Below, piece by piece: positions 1 through 8,060 of a stretch of 64,000 bases of DNA. The stretch is from the NCBI GenBank assembly GCA_902489745.1, contig CABUBB010000008.1, positions 1-64,000 on the forward strand, written 5' to 3'. Position 1 is the first letter of the stretch, and every line of letters begins with the position of its first letter. This DNA is from Metaruminococcus_A sp003150405. GTDB taxonomy: Bacteria; Bacillota; Clostridia; Oscillospirales; Ruminococcaceae. Under the pieces are notes generated by a model. That model saw nothing but the letters and a program-made list of their open reading frames with translations. It was not told the DNA's origin and made no database searches. The translations under genes were made by a program, and so were the position numbers.

Positions 1-1
1 C

Positions 2-409
2 CCCGAACGCGCCGCCGTTATCGCCCTGTTTCACGACGCGGGGGAGATCATCACCGGCGACCTGCCCACCCCGGTCAAGTACAACAACCCTCAAATCAAG
101 GACGCCTACAAGGCACTGGAAGAGGTCGCGCGGGAGAATCTGCTCGCCCACCTGCCGGAGGAGCTCCGCGCCGAATACCGCTCCGTTCTCAACGACGAAG
201 CCGACCGGGAGCTTTACCAGGTCGTCAAAGCGGCGGATAAGCTCTCCGCCCTCATCAAATGCATTGAGGAGGAAAAAGCAGGCAACAATGAATTCACCAA
301 AGCCAAAGCCGCGCAGCTTTCCGCTCTCAAAGCCATGCGGCTTCCCGAAGTCGACGAATTCCTGCGCGATTATATTCCCAGCTTCGAACTGACGCTGGAC
401 GAACAGTAA
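2..409 (+). CDS. yfbR: YfbR-type HD-domain 5'-nucleotidase, 5' end outside window
   Basis: The 3' part (135 codons) of an HD-domain phosphohydrolase is visible; its start lies before position 1. The motif HDAGEIITGDLPTPVKY near the start of the visible part matches the metal-binding HD motif and following loop of YfbR, a 5'-deoxynucleotidase that dephosphorylates dNMPs in the cytoplasm. A further Asp in AADK (about visible residue 80) fits the distal metal ligand of HD proteins. E. coli YfbR is about 199 residues, so roughly one third is missing here. The TAA stop is followed 35 bases later by fabV, so the two may be cotranscribed. Family assignment is from motif recognition. Confidence 0.8.
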   Translation, partial: PERAAVIALFHDAGEIITGDLPTPVKYNNPQIKDAYKALEEVARENLLAHLPEELRAEYRSVLNDEADRELYQVVKAADKLSALIKCIEEEKAGNNEFTKAKAAQLSALKAMRLPEVDEFLRDYIPSFELTLDEQ

Positions 410-444
410 CATCCATTTTAGTCAAATACAGGAGGAACCCAGTT

Positions 445-1626
445 ATGATCATTGAACCCAAAACCCGTGGATTTATCTGCACCACCGCCCACCCGGCCGG
501 CTGCAAAGAAGGCGTCCGCCGCCAGGTTGCATACGTCAAAGCCCAGCCGGGTTTTAACGGCCCCAAAAAGGTGCTGGTCATCGGCGCGTCCACCGGCTAC
601 GGCCTTGCGTCCCGCATCACTGCCGCCTTTGGCTGCGGCGCTGCTACCATCGGTATCATCTTTGACAAACCCGCCTCCGGCAGCCGCACCGCTTCAGCTG
701 GCTGGTACAACACCGCCGCCTTTGAGCAGTTCGCCCAAGCAGATGGCCTCTACGCCAAAACCATTAACGGGGACGCATTTTCCAAAGCGGTCAAGGATGA
801 AACCATTGCCCTCATTCAGCGCGATCTGGGCAAGGTCGACGCCGTTGTTTACAGCCTCGCCGCTCCGCGCCGCACCATGGCTGACGGCACCACCGTTTCC
901 TCGGTGCTCAAAACAGTGGGGGAGCCGTACACCAATAAATCCATCGACCTGAAAACCAACACCATCTCGGAGGTCACCGTTCCGCCCGCTACCGAACAGG
1001 AAGTCAAAGACACCATCACCGTCATGGGCGGCGGCGACTGGTTTGACTGGATTACCGCCCTGCGCGGTGCCGGCGTGCTGGCAGAAAACGCCCTCACCGT
1101 TGCTTACTCCTACATCGGGCCGGAGGTCACCCACCCCATGTATCTCAATGGCTCTATCGGCATGGCAAAACAGGATCTGTACGGCACCACTGCCCGCATC
1201 CGCGGCGCTTTCCCGGACATCCGAGCCTACATTTCGGTCAACAAGGCGCTGGTTACCCAGTCGAGTGCGGCCATCCCCATCGTCCCGCTTTATGTCTCCA
1301 TTCTCTACAAGGTCATGAAGGAAAAGGGCTTGCACGAGGGCTGCATTGAACAAATGGACCGCCTCTTCCGTGACCGCCTCTGTGCTGGTACCCTTCTGAC
1401 CGACACCGAGGGCCGTATCCGTGTCGACGACTACGAAATGCAGGAGGACGTTCAGTCCGCCGTCGCCGATCTCTGGACCAGAGTCTCGGATGACAACCTT
1501 GACGAAACCTGTGACATTAAAGGCTATTGGGCGGATTTCTTTGAAATGTTCGGCTTCGGCTTTGACAATGTCGATTATTCGGCCGACGTCGAGCCCGCCG
1601 TCTCCATCCCAAGCCTTCAAGCGTAA
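445..1626 (+). CDS. fabV: trans-2-enoyl-ACP/CoA reductase FabV
   Basis: A 393-residue protein of the FabV/TER family, which uses NADH to reduce the trans-2 double bond of enoyl-ACP (last step of the elongation cycle) or enoyl-CoA. The N-terminal part carries the Rossmann signature VLVIGASTGYGLASR (residues 43-57), and the family active site Y-x8-K is Y233-K242 in the stretch MYLNGSIGMAK. The length matches the family (about 395-400). The ATG has an AGGAGG ribosome site nine bases upstream. A strong hairpin with T-run follows the stop. No other enoyl reductase is seen in the fab/acc cluster at 58505-64000, so FabV probably supplies that step, although an enzyme for crotonyl-CoA reduction in butyrate formation is an alternative role. 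Confidence 0.93.
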   Translation: MIIEPKTRGFICTTAHPAGCKEGVRRQVAYVKAQPGFNGPKKVLVIGASTGYGLASRITAAFGCGAATIGIIFDKPASGSRTASAGWYNTAAFEQFAQADGLYAKTINGDAFSKAVKDETIALIQRDLGKVDAVVYSLAAPRRTMADGTTVSSVLKTVGEPYTNKSIDLKTNTISEVTVPPATEQEVKDTITVMGGGDWFDWITALRGAGVLAENALTVAYSYIGPEVTHPMYLNGSIGMAKQDLYGTTARIRGAFPDIRAYISVNKALVTQSSAAIPIVPLYVSILYKVMKEKGLHEGCIEQMDRLFRDRLCAGTLLTDTEGRIRVDDYEMQEDVQSAVADLWTRVSDDNLDETCDIKGYWADFFEMFGFGFDNVDYSADVEPAVSIPSLQA

Positions 1627-1631
1627 TCCAT

Positions 1632-1668
1632 CCCCCGGTCTGCTCAAAGGCGGCCCGGGGGCTTTTTT
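1632..1668 (+). terminator. Intrinsic terminator after fabV
   Basis: Seven-pair GC stem (CCCCCGG at 1632-1638 with CCGGGGG at 1655-1661), 16-base loop, followed by C and six T residues. It sits six bases past the fabV stop. Confidence 0.85.
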
Positions 1669-1815
1669 ACCCGCAAACGGGTTTTATCCGGTTTATTTCT
1701 GAGTGCTTTCCCCATCTGCCAAACAAATATCCGTCCGGAAATGCGCTTTTTTACGGGCTTTTCTTCTATTTTAACAATCTTCCACAAGCCAGTTTCAACA
1801 TTTCCACACAGGCGC

Positions 1816-1852
1816 AAAAGCGGCCGGGACTCTAAAAGCCCAGCCGCTTTTT
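1816..1852 (-). terminator. Bidirectional terminator between fabV and the AbrB-like gene
   Basis: AAAAGCGGC (1816-1824) pairs with GCCGCTTTT (1843-1851), extended by GGG/CCC inside. T-runs occur on both strands, so it can end the AbrB-like transcript (minus) and back up the fabV terminator (plus). Confidence 0.75.
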
Positions 1853-1868
1853 ACAGCTTATTCCAATG

Positions 1869-2120
1869 CTAACTCTGAAACTCTTTATACATTTCATCCA
1901 AGCATTTCTTACAAATAATTTTGCCCTTGTAATGAACCGTATCCTGGGTTTCACCACAGAACATGCAGGCTGGTTCATATTTTTTAAGAATAATACTGTC
2001 ATTTTCTACATAGATTTCAAGTGAATCTTCTGCTGCGATATCCAGATTCCGCCGCAGCTCGATTGGTAGAACGACCCTGCCAAGACTATCGACCGGCCTT
2101 ACAATTCCTGTTGACTTCAT
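1869..2120 (-). CDS. AbrB/SpoVT-family transition-state regulator
   Basis: A small DNA-binding protein (83 residues). Residues 1-45 form the swapped-hairpin SpoVT/AbrB DNA-binding domain, with the signature GIVRPVDSLGRVVLPIELRR. Downstream, two CxxC pairs (CMFCGE and ICKKC) make a zinc-ribbon-like tail, as in B. subtilis AbrB/Abh-related proteins of Clostridia. An in-frame ATG exists 39 bases upstream (2159), but the ATG at 2120 has GGAGGG eight bases before it and begins at the domain, so I chose it. It has its own sigma-A promoter and a terminator, so it is monocistronic. The likely role is control of stationary-phase or sporulation genes; the targets cannot be seen here. Confidence 0.85.
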   Translation of the reverse strand: MKSTGIVRPVDSLGRVVLPIELRRNLDIAAEDSLEIYVENDSIILKKYEPACMFCGETQDTVHYKGKIICKKCLDEMYKEFQS

Positions 2121-2174
2121 ATATAAACCCTCCATATTTTTCAACTTGATTTGCCCCAATCTTTCAACACCGTT

Positions 2175-2204
2175 ATGATACCATTATTTGGAAGGTATTG
2201 TCAA
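2175..2204 (-). promoter_or_regulatory. Sigma-A promoter of the AbrB-like gene
   Basis: On the minus strand TTGACA (complement of 2199-2204), an 18-base spacer and TATCAT (complement of 2175-2180), about 55 bases before the chosen start codon. Confidence 0.75.
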
Positions 2205-2349
2205 TCACTTTTTCGGGAGATTTCGTGAAATAAATGTAAATTTAGTAATAACTGTAAAATTGTGGTATCCATTTTTACCTATTCTGCCTGTTTTTACCGA
2301 ATTCCATCACCTCTTGTCGATTCCTCTCTTTTGAAAGGAGTACCCGCCT

Positions 2350-2964
2350 ATGATGAAATGGATTTTCGGCGGCATGGTCATCCTGTCTGTGGTATTTGCC
2401 TGTTTCAATGGCAATATTGCTGCCGTTTCCAACGCCGCTTTGAGCGAATGCCAGAACGCTGTGCAGTTTTTGCTGGTCCTCTTTGGCACCATGTGCCTCT
2501 GGGGCGGTTTTCTCAAAATTGCCGAACGCTCCGGTCTTACCGAGGTCATCGCCAAATTTCTCTCTCCCATTACCCGGTTTCTCTTTCCTGGCATCCCGCG
2601 TCATTCCAAAGCCATGAGCGCCATCTCCATGAACATCACCGCCAACCTGCTGGGTCTGGGCAACGCCGCAACCCCGCTCGGCATTGCCGCCATGAAGGCG
2701 CTTAAAGAAGAAGCGCCGCCTGGTTCTCCTCCGAATACCGTTACCCATCCAATGGTGCTCTTTGTCCTGCTCAACACCGCCTCCATCCAACTTCTGCCCA
2801 CCACCATCGCCACCCTGCGGCTTCAAAACGGGGCACAAAGCCCGCTTGATGTTCTGCCCGCCATCCTGCTTTCCTCGCTGGTTTCAGTGCTGGTCGGCCT
2901 TATGCTTGCCCAATGCTGCAAACAATTCTCCAAAGGGCCCAAACCCATATCAGAACGGATGTGA
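2350..2964 (+). CDS. spmA: Spore maturation protein A
   Basis: A 204-residue integral membrane protein of the nucleoside-recognition (Gate) domain family. SpmA with SpmB is needed for spore core dehydration and heat resistance in B. subtilis and Clostridium. Hydrophobic segments alternate with the typical loops FGTMCLWGGFLKIAERSG (residues 46-63) and NITANLLGLGNAATPLG (about 97-113), the latter a hallmark of the family. Two ATG codons open the frame (2350 and 2353), preceded by GAAAGGAG. spmB follows eight bases after the stop. Presence of the pair argues that the organism sporulates or descends from a spore former. Confidence 0.92.
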   Translation: MMKWIFGGMVILSVVFACFNGNIAAVSNAALSECQNAVQFLLVLFGTMCLWGGFLKIAERSGLTEVIAKFLSPITRFLFPGIPRHSKAMSAISMNITANLLGLGNAATPLGIAAMKALKEEAPPGSPPNTVTHPMVLFVLLNTASIQLLPTTIATLRLQNGAQSPLDVLPAILLSSLVSVLVGLMLAQCCKQFSKGPKPISERM

Positions 2965-2971
2965 TCCCCCC

Positions 2972-3496
2972 TTGCTCAGCCAAATCAGTAGCTATGCCAT
3001 TCCCATTGTCCTTGCGGGGATTGTCCTCTTTGGCCTTATCAAAAAGGTGGATATCTTTGACGCCTTTCTCGAAGGCGCCAAAGAAGGTGCTGTCACCACC
3101 TTCCAGATCATGCCCGCCATCCTTGCCATCCTCACCGCCATCGGCATGTTCAAAGCCTCCGGCGCCATGGATTTGCTGGTGCAGCTTGTTGCTCCCGTCT
3201 GCGGGGCGGTCGGTTTTCCGGCTGAACTCGCACCGCTTGCCATTATCCGGCCCATTTCGGGCAGCGGCTCCCTCGCCGTACTGGAGCAAATTCTCACCGA
3301 TTACGGACCTGACAGCCCAGTTGGCCGCATTGCAAGCGTCCTGCAAGGCTCCACCGAAACCACCTTTTACACCGTCGCCGTCTATTTCGGCGCTGTGGGG
3401 ATCACCAAAACCCGCTACACCGTCCCCTGTGCCCTTGCCTCTGACTTCGCCGGCATGATTATGAGCGCAGCCGCCGTCCGCCTGCTGATGCACTAA
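2972..3496 (+). CDS. spmB: Spore maturation protein B
   Basis: A 174-residue membrane protein, the partner of SpmA. The family motif IRPISGSGSLAVLEQIL is at residues 91-107, and STETTFYTVAVYFG follows near 127-140; both are typical of SpmB. The length matches the family (about 170-178). The start is uncertain: no ATG fits the N-terminus, and TTG at 2972 places the first residues LLSQISSYAIP where SpmB proteins normally begin (M-x-L-x-x-I-S-x-W). No strong ribosome site precedes it, so translation may be coupled to spmA, whose stop is seven bases upstream. Confidence 0.88.
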   Translation: MLSQISSYAIPIVLAGIVLFGLIKKVDIFDAFLEGAKEGAVTTFQIMPAILAILTAIGMFKASGAMDLLVQLVAPVCGAVGFPAELAPLAIIRPISGSGSLAVLEQILTDYGPDSPVGRIASVLQGSTETTFYTVAVYFGAVGITKTRYTVPCALASDFAGMIMSAAAVRLLMH

Positions 3497-3985
3497 CCCA
3501 AGCCCCGTCAATTCAGCTGGCCTTCCCTTACCTCATCGGATTTTCCAGTTCGCCTTTTCTGCTTCCCCTTTTGGCTTACTGTATTCCCCAGCCACCAGCT
3601 CTCTGAAAGCGCTCAGCCGAGCGGTTCGGTCCTACCCGGTACCAGGATGGTGCCGGGCATTTTTATGCCCCGTTCCATCTGTAAATTTCTCCATCCTGTC
3701 CGTCAAACCTCCATTTTTCTTTCCGAACCACACAACACATGTGCTCTTCCAGTCCGAAATATTGCACCCTCTCCGAAGAGCCGCAATCTTTTCACACAAC
3801 GCATCTGCCCCACCCGCCAATCCCAATCCGCAAACGCCCCCTTTTCCCTATAAAAACAGCCGGCAGGAACTCCCAGTTGTAATCTTCCCTAAAATCCGCT
3901 ATAATAGGGGCTGATTCATTTTATTCAGACAAGTTTTGTTCCGTTGTTTGGGCGGATGTAAAACAAGGTAAAGGTGGGAACCGGG
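3497..3985. other. Intergenic region after spmB
   Basis: A gap of 489 bases. It holds one convincing terminator (3635-3664) and, at its end, the ribosome site of the next gene (AAGGTGG at 3971-3977). I found no coding region with a plausible start in it. Confidence 0.6.
3635..3664 (+). terminator. Intrinsic terminator downstream of spmAB
   Basis: Nine-pair stem CCCGGTACC (3635-3643) with GGTGCCGGG (3649-3657), one G-T pair, five-base loop, then CATTTTT. Confidence 0.8.
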
Positions 3986-4957
3986 ATGAAACAAAAACGC
4001 CGTGCCGGAAAAATTGTGACAGGCGCCCTCTGCGGGATTTTCATTGCATTTGTGCTTGCCGCCGCTTCCTCGGCCCTGCTGCTGCTTTACGCAATGGCAA
4101 ATGCCACCGGCGGCCAGAGCCTCAACCTCTTCGGCTTCGCCGTTTACCTCAACGATGCAGGCTCCCCCATGGACGGCTATGAGCCCGGCACCGCTGTCAT
4201 CGTACAGGAGGTCCCGCACGATACCCTCGTCCGGGGCGATGTCATTGTCTGCCGCGACCTGGATGTGAATAACCAATATTATCCGGTCACTCGCATCGTC
4301 TCCTCCTTCCAGCCTGAATCGCCGCTTACCATCACAGTTGAAACCTTTGGAGACAATGAAATCCAAACCGTCAACCGGGACGATGTCGTCGGCAAATGCG
4401 TCTTTTCCTCCGGTGCCCTCGGCCATATTCTCGCGCTCTTGGGGCGGGATGGCGGCCTCTCCTCGGTGGTTTTAGTCTCCGGGTGCTGCCTTCTCCTCTT
4501 TCTTGTCTTTCTTCTCTGGTTTCTGCTGCTCGGCCGCCGGATGCACAGGGCGGAGCACCGTAAACTGCCGGAGGATGACGCCCCGCCCGATCTATCCGCT
4601 TTGGTGAAACCCGAGCACGTCCCATTGGTTCTCGCTTCCCCTGCTCCCAGTTCAGAGGCTGCCGCATCCGTTCGCGATTCAGTTCTTCATGAGCCTGCCG
4701 GCGCTGCTTTTCAAAACAATGATATAGCAGCCAATGCTGCTCCCAATTTAGAAACTTCCTTCTCGGAGGCCGGCGCAGCTACTTCCGTTTCTTCCCCAGA
4801 TGAGGACCACGCTTCCTCATCCCCCAATGCAGCACCCCAGCCAGACAGTGCTCCGGAACAAGCAGCCTGCACAGCAGAATCGGCACCAGAACCCCCTGCT
4901 GCTCCGGCAAATGATTCAAACTCTGTTTCTCCAGATGCGCTTACCGCATCAAAGTAA
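3986..4957 (+). CDS. Signal peptidase I-like (S26B/SipW type) membrane protein, probably inactive
   Basis: A 323-residue protein. A first membrane segment lies at residues 8-34, an outside domain at about 40-155, a second membrane segment at about 160-188, then a cytoplasmic tail of about 130 residues rich in Ala, Pro, Ser and acidic residues. The outside part follows the archaeal/SipW signal peptidase pattern: a GSPMDGYEPGTAVIV stretch, LVRGDVIV, then VTRIV and DDVVGKCVFSSGALGHILA. SipW enzymes have Ser before Met-Glu-Pro and a His in T-H-R-I-V; here the box is GSPMDGYEP and the His is absent (YPVTRIV), so peptidase activity is doubtful. The ATG at 3986 has AAGGTGG eight bases upstream; a GTG at 3974 is the alternative start. 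A terminator follows. Confidence 0.65.
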   Translation: MKQKRRAGKIVTGALCGIFIAFVLAAASSALLLLYAMANATGGQSLNLFGFAVYLNDAGSPMDGYEPGTAVIVQEVPHDTLVRGDVIVCRDLDVNNQYYPVTRIVSSFQPESPLTITVETFGDNEIQTVNRDDVVGKCVFSSGALGHILALLGRDGGLSSVVLVSGCCLLLFLVFLLWFLLLGRRMHRAEHRKLPEDDAPPDLSALVKPEHVPLVLASPAPSSEAAASVRDSVLHEPAGAAFQNNDIAANAAPNLETSFSEAGAATSVSSPDEDHASSSPNAAPQPDSAPEQAACTAESAPEPPAAPANDSNSVSPDALTASK

Positions 4958-4989
4958 GCCCACTTCTGAAGCAATCATGCAGCAAAACA

Positions 4990-5016
4990 AAAGCCCGCCA
5001 ATAGGCGGGCTTTTTA
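4990..5016 (+). terminator. Intrinsic terminator after the signal-peptidase-like gene
   Basis: AAAGCCCGCC (4990-4999) pairs with GGCGGGCTTT (5004-5013) around a four-base loop, followed by TTATATA. Confidence 0.85.
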
Positions 5017-5025
5017 TATAGGCGC

Positions 5026-5057
5026 AAAAAAGCACCGCGGCAGTACACGGTGCTTTT
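5026..5057 (-). terminator. Intrinsic terminator of the rplKAJL operon
   Basis: AAAAGCACCG (5028-5037) pairs with CGGTGCTTTT (5048-5057); on the minus strand the stem is followed by a run of six T. It lies 17 bases past the rplL stop. Confidence 0.85.
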
Positions 5058-5073
5058 GCAGCAAATAAGAAAC

Positions 5074-5448
5074 TTATTTGAGTTCGACTTTCGCGCCGGC
5101 ATCTTCGAGTTTCTTTTTGATGTCCTCAGCGTCAGCTTTGGAAGCAGCCTCTTTGATGGTCTTCGGAGCGTTGTCAACCATCTCTTTTGCCTCTTTCAGG
5201 CCAAGACCGGTAATCTCTTTGACCAGTTTGATAACGCCCATCTTGCTCGCACCAGCTTCAGCAAGAACAACGTCAAACTCGGTTTTCTCCTCAGCAGCAG
5301 CAGCGCCGCCAGCAGCCGGAGCAGCAACCGCAACAGCGGCAGCGGAAACACCAAATTCCTCTTCCAGAGCTTTTACAAGCTCATTGAGCTCTAATACAGA
5401 AAGAGCTTTTACCTCTTCAATCATCGCTAAAATTTTCTCAGAAGCCAT
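5074..5448 (-). CDS. rplL: 50S ribosomal protein L7/L12
   Basis: A 124-residue stalk protein that binds L10 as dimers and recruits translation factors to the ribosome. The N-terminal dimerisation domain (about 1-35) is followed by an Ala/Gly-rich hinge (about 36-52) and the C-terminal factor-binding domain with EFDVVLAEAG and VKEITGLGLKEAKEMV. Two ATG codons lie two codons apart; the inner one (5448) stands eight bases from GGAGG, while the outer (5454) is too close, so 5448 is chosen. rplJ ends 34 bases upstream, and a terminator follows, making rplL the last gene of the operon. Confidence 0.97.
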   Translation of the reverse strand: MASEKILAMIEEVKALSVLELNELVKALEEEFGVSAAAVAVAAPAAGGAAAAEEKTEFDVVLAEAGASKMGVIKLVKEITGLGLKEAKEMVDNAPKTIKEAASKADAEDIKKKLEDAGAKVELK

Positions 5449-5482
5449 GATCATTTACCTCCATTAATTTTCATTTTTTCAT

Positions 5483-5980
5483 TTATGCGGATTTCTGTGC
5501 AATCTGGTCAAGCACAACAGCGAGATTTGCAATCGGCGCATTCAGGCTGCTGAGCATCTGAGCGACGAGCGTCTCTCTCGACGGGATTTTTGCAATCGCC
5601 TTTACGGTGTCCACATCAATGGCAGCGCCATCCATAAAGCCTGCTTTTACGTTGAGCGCAGCACCTTTGAGCTCCTCAGAGTATTTCACAAGGATTCTCG
5701 CAGCCGCCATCTGGTCTTCGGTGCTGACTGCAAGGGCGGTGGTGCCGTTGAGCACCTCGTCAAAGTCATAGCCGACTTCTTTGGTCGCAAAACGGAGCAT
5801 GGTGTTTTTCACAACAAAGTAGTCAACACCAGCTTCGCGCAGCTCTTTACGCATTTTGGTGTCGGTCGCAACATCAATGCCCTTATAATCCACCAGAACG
5901 CCTGCAACTGCATTTTTTAGCTTTTCAGCCAGACCGTTTACCAGCTCTTTCTTGCTCTCTAAAATCTTTTCGCTTGGCAA
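5483..5980 (-). CDS. rplJ: 50S ribosomal protein L10
   Basis: A 165-residue protein that anchors the L7/L12 stalk to 23S rRNA and represses its own mRNA leader. The N-terminal part (KILESKKELVNGLAEKL and VLVDYKGI) and the C-terminal helix (about 140-165) that carries L7/L12 dimers are normal. The start codon is TTG, set by GGAGG nine bases upstream and by the conserved N-terminus PSEKILESKK; no in-frame ATG is available. The gene follows a long leader with an L10-binding element and an attenuator, so synthesis of L10 and L7/L12 is probably feedback controlled. Confidence 0.97.
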   Translation of the reverse strand: MPSEKILESKKELVNGLAEKLKNAVAGVLVDYKGIDVATDTKMRKELREAGVDYFVVKNTMLRFATKEVGYDFDEVLNGTTALAVSTEDQMAAARILVKYSEELKGAALNVKAGFMDGAAIDVDTVKAIAKIPSRETLVAQMLSSLNAPIANLAVVLDQIAQKSA

Positions 5981-6019
5981 AACAACTCACCTCCCGGTCT
6001 TTCAATTCAAATGTATGCT

Positions 6020-6056
6020 AAAAAGCCCTTCCTCCGCTTTACCGCGAAGAAAGGGC
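6020..6056 (-). terminator. Attenuator hairpin in the rplJ leader
   Basis: On the minus strand GCCCTTTCTTCGC pairs imperfectly with GCGGAGGAAGGGC, then five T. It lies between the L10-binding element and the rplJ start and fits a transcription attenuator that limits read-through into rplJL. Confidence 0.7.
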
Positions 6057-6084
6057 AAACAATCAAACACACAAAAAGCATCTT

Positions 6085-6170
6085 TCATTGTCAGCGTTTC
6101 CTCTCGGCAGGTCGGCGGCAGCCTTTTATGCACAAAGCACCTGCTGTCTTCGAATCAACAGCTTTTTTAG
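6085..6170 (-). promoter_or_regulatory. L10 leader (autoregulatory mRNA element)
   Basis: On the minus strand the bases AAGACAGCAGGTGC, then GGCTGCCGCC and CCTGCCGAGAGG follow the conserved pattern of the Firmicutes L10 leader, where the L10-(L7/L12)4 complex binds a kink-turn-containing stem. It is located between rplA and rplJ, as expected. Boundaries are approximate. Confidence 0.8.
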
Positions 6171-6204
6171 TATAGCACAGCGCAGAACAGCTGTCAAGCA
6201 GTTA

Positions 6205-6900
6205 TTATGCGCCGAATTTGGAAGCGTTTACCTTAACGCCCGGGCCCATGGTGGAAGTAACCACGCAGGACTTAATGTACTGGCCCTTTGCAGCCGCCGG
6301 TTTTGCAGCAACAATGGCGTTCATCAGGGTGTTGAAGTTCTCCTCCAGCTTTTCTGCGCCGAAAGAAGCCTTGCCAATCGGGCAGTGGATGATGTTGGTC
6401 TTGTCCAGGCGGTATTCAATTTTACCAGCCTTAGCCTCGGTGACCGCACGCGCAACGTCCGGGGTAACCGTACCGGCTTTCGGGTTCGGCATTAAACCGC
6501 GGGGGCCGAGCACGCGGCCCAGACGGCCGACAAGGCCCATCATATCCGGGGTGGCAATGACAACGTCAAAGTCCATCCAGCCTTCACCCTGAATCTTTGC
6601 AACCAGTTCTTCTGCGCCAACAAATTCTGCACCGGCTTCCTCAGCCGCTTTGGCGTTGTCGCCTTTTGCAAATACACAGACACGAACCGACTTACCGGTT
6701 CCGTTCGGCAGAACAACTGCACCGCGGACCTGCTGATCCGCATGACGGGAGTCAACGCCCAGGCGGATATGCGCCTCAACGGTCTCGTCAAATTTCGCTT
6801 TCGCGGTTTTAATGGTCAAATCCATCGCTTCGGTCGGATCGTACTGTTTGGTACGGTCGACGAGCTTGGAGCTCTCGTTGTATTTTTTACCGTGTTTCAT
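6205..6900 (-). CDS. rplA: 50S ribosomal protein L1
   Basis: A 231-residue protein of the L1 stalk that helps release deacylated tRNA and can regulate its own operon. The N-terminal region and the motifs VLPNGTGKSVRVCVFA (about 74-89) and MPNPKAGTVTPDV near 140 are conserved L1 features, and length is normal. The ATG has GGGAGGAAAAG upstream. rplK ends 59 bases before it on the same strand. Confidence 0.97.
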   Translation of the reverse strand: MKHGKKYNESSKLVDRTKQYDPTEAMDLTIKTAKAKFDETVEAHIRLGVDSRHADQQVRGAVVLPNGTGKSVRVCVFAKGDNAKAAEEAGAEFVGAEELVAKIQGEGWMDFDVVIATPDMMGLVGRLGRVLGPRGLMPNPKAGTVTPDVARAVTEAKAGKIEYRLDKTNIIHCPIGKASFGAEKLEENFNTLMNAIVAAKPAAAKGQYIKSCVVTSTMGPGVKVNASKFGA

Positions 6901-6959
6901 TACTCTTTTCCTCCCTCATGAGTGGTTCTTAACGGAAATTTCCTCCCACCAGCGGGTGG

Positions 6960-7385
6960 TTAATCGACGACTTCAATGCCCATCGAACGCGCGGTGCCTG
7001 CAATCATGCTCATTGCAGTGTCAATGTTCGCAGCGTTGAGGTCCGGCATTTTGGTTTCGGCGATTTTCTTCACCTGCTCCTTAGTAATCTTTGCAACCTT
7101 GGTCTTGTTCGGAACGCCGGAACCACTCTCGATTCCGCACGCCTTCTTAATCAAAACCGAAGCCGGCGGCGTCTTGGTCACAAAGGTAAAGGAACGGTCT
7201 GCATATACAGTAATTACAACCGGGATAATAAGGCCCGCGTCGTTTTTGGTACGCTCGTTAAATTCCTTTGTAAATGACACGATGTTTACGCCGTGCTGAC
7301 CTAATGCAGGACCAACCGGCGGCGCAGGAGTCGCTTTCCCTGCGGGGATTTGCAGCTTGATATAGCCTGTAACCTTCTGAGCCAT
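6960..7385 (-). CDS. rplK: 50S ribosomal protein L11
   Basis: A 141-residue protein of the GTPase-associated centre. The Pro-rich N-terminal region APPVGPALGQHGVNI and the C-terminal 23S-binding domain are standard, and length is typical. I chose the ATG at 7385, preceded by TTGGAGGTG, although the frame stays open upstream. L11 is trimethylated in other bacteria by PrmA, which is encoded in this window at 15849-16811. Confidence 0.97.
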   Translation of the reverse strand: MAQKVTGYIKLQIPAGKATPAPPVGPALGQHGVNIVSFTKEFNERTKNDAGLIIPVVITVYADRSFTFVTKTPPASVLIKKACGIESGSGVPNKTKVAKITKEQVKKIAETKMPDLNAANIDTAMSMIAGTARSMGIEVVD

Positions 7386-7505
7386 TTTTTGCACCTCCAA
7401 AATAATGTGGTCTCTGGCGGAGCAGACCCATTTCTGCCCCTCCCACCAGCAAGCACGGCACACCGCCCCTGCTGAAAGCCCGGGTTTTGCTCCCGGCGGA
7501 ACGCC

Positions 7506-8030
7506 TTATTCCTTGACTGCAACCACCTGGTTCAGCTCAAGCTCAACCGGGGTCTCACGTCCAAACATAGAGACGGTCAGCTTAACCTTGTTCTGGTCAG
7601 GCTCCAACTCGTCCACAATGCCAATAAAGCCTTCCAGCGGCCCGGCAACAACCTTAACGCTGTCTCCGGCCGCATAGTCAACGGTCACCTGGTGGCTCTC
7701 CACGCCAAGCGCCGCAACTTCCTGTTCGGTCAGCGGAATCGGCTTGGAAGCCGGTCCCACGAAGCCTGTCACGCCGCGGATGTTCCGCACAACGTACCAG
7801 GAATCGTCCGTCATAATCATCTTCACCAGCACATAGCCCGGGAAGATTTTGCGCTCCACCTCGCGCGTTTTGTTGTCCTTCACCTCAGTGACGGTTTCAG
7901 TGGGGACCCTTACTTCATGAATCAGCTCATGAAGCTGGTGGTTCTCAACAACCTTCTCAATGTTGCGCGCAACCTTGTTCTCATAACCAGAATAGGTGTG
8001 CACTACATACCATTTTGCGGTCTCTGACAT
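7506..8030 (-). CDS. nusG: Transcription termination/antitermination factor NusG
   Basis: A 174-residue protein that binds RNA polymerase and couples it to Rho or the ribosome. The NGN domain starts with WYVVHTYSGYENKVARNIE and carries FPGYVLVKM near 65; the KOW domain (about 120-172) has VKVVAGPLEGFIGIVDEL. Length and order (secE-nusG-rplK) are typical. In Firmicutes NusG can also stimulate pausing at T-rich nontemplate DNA. The gap to rplK is 120 bases and GC-rich, without an obvious terminator. Confidence 0.97.
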   Translation of the reverse strand: MSETAKWYVVHTYSGYENKVARNIEKVVENHQLHELIHEVRVPTETVTEVKDNKTREVERKIFPGYVLVKMIMTDDSWYVVRNIRGVTGFVGPASKPIPLTEQEVAALGVESHQVTVDYAAGDSVKVVAGPLEGFIGIVDELEPDQNKVKLTVSMFGRETPVELELNQVVAVKE

Positions 8031-8060
8031 CGTATCCCTCCACTAACCTGGTGCAGGGCG

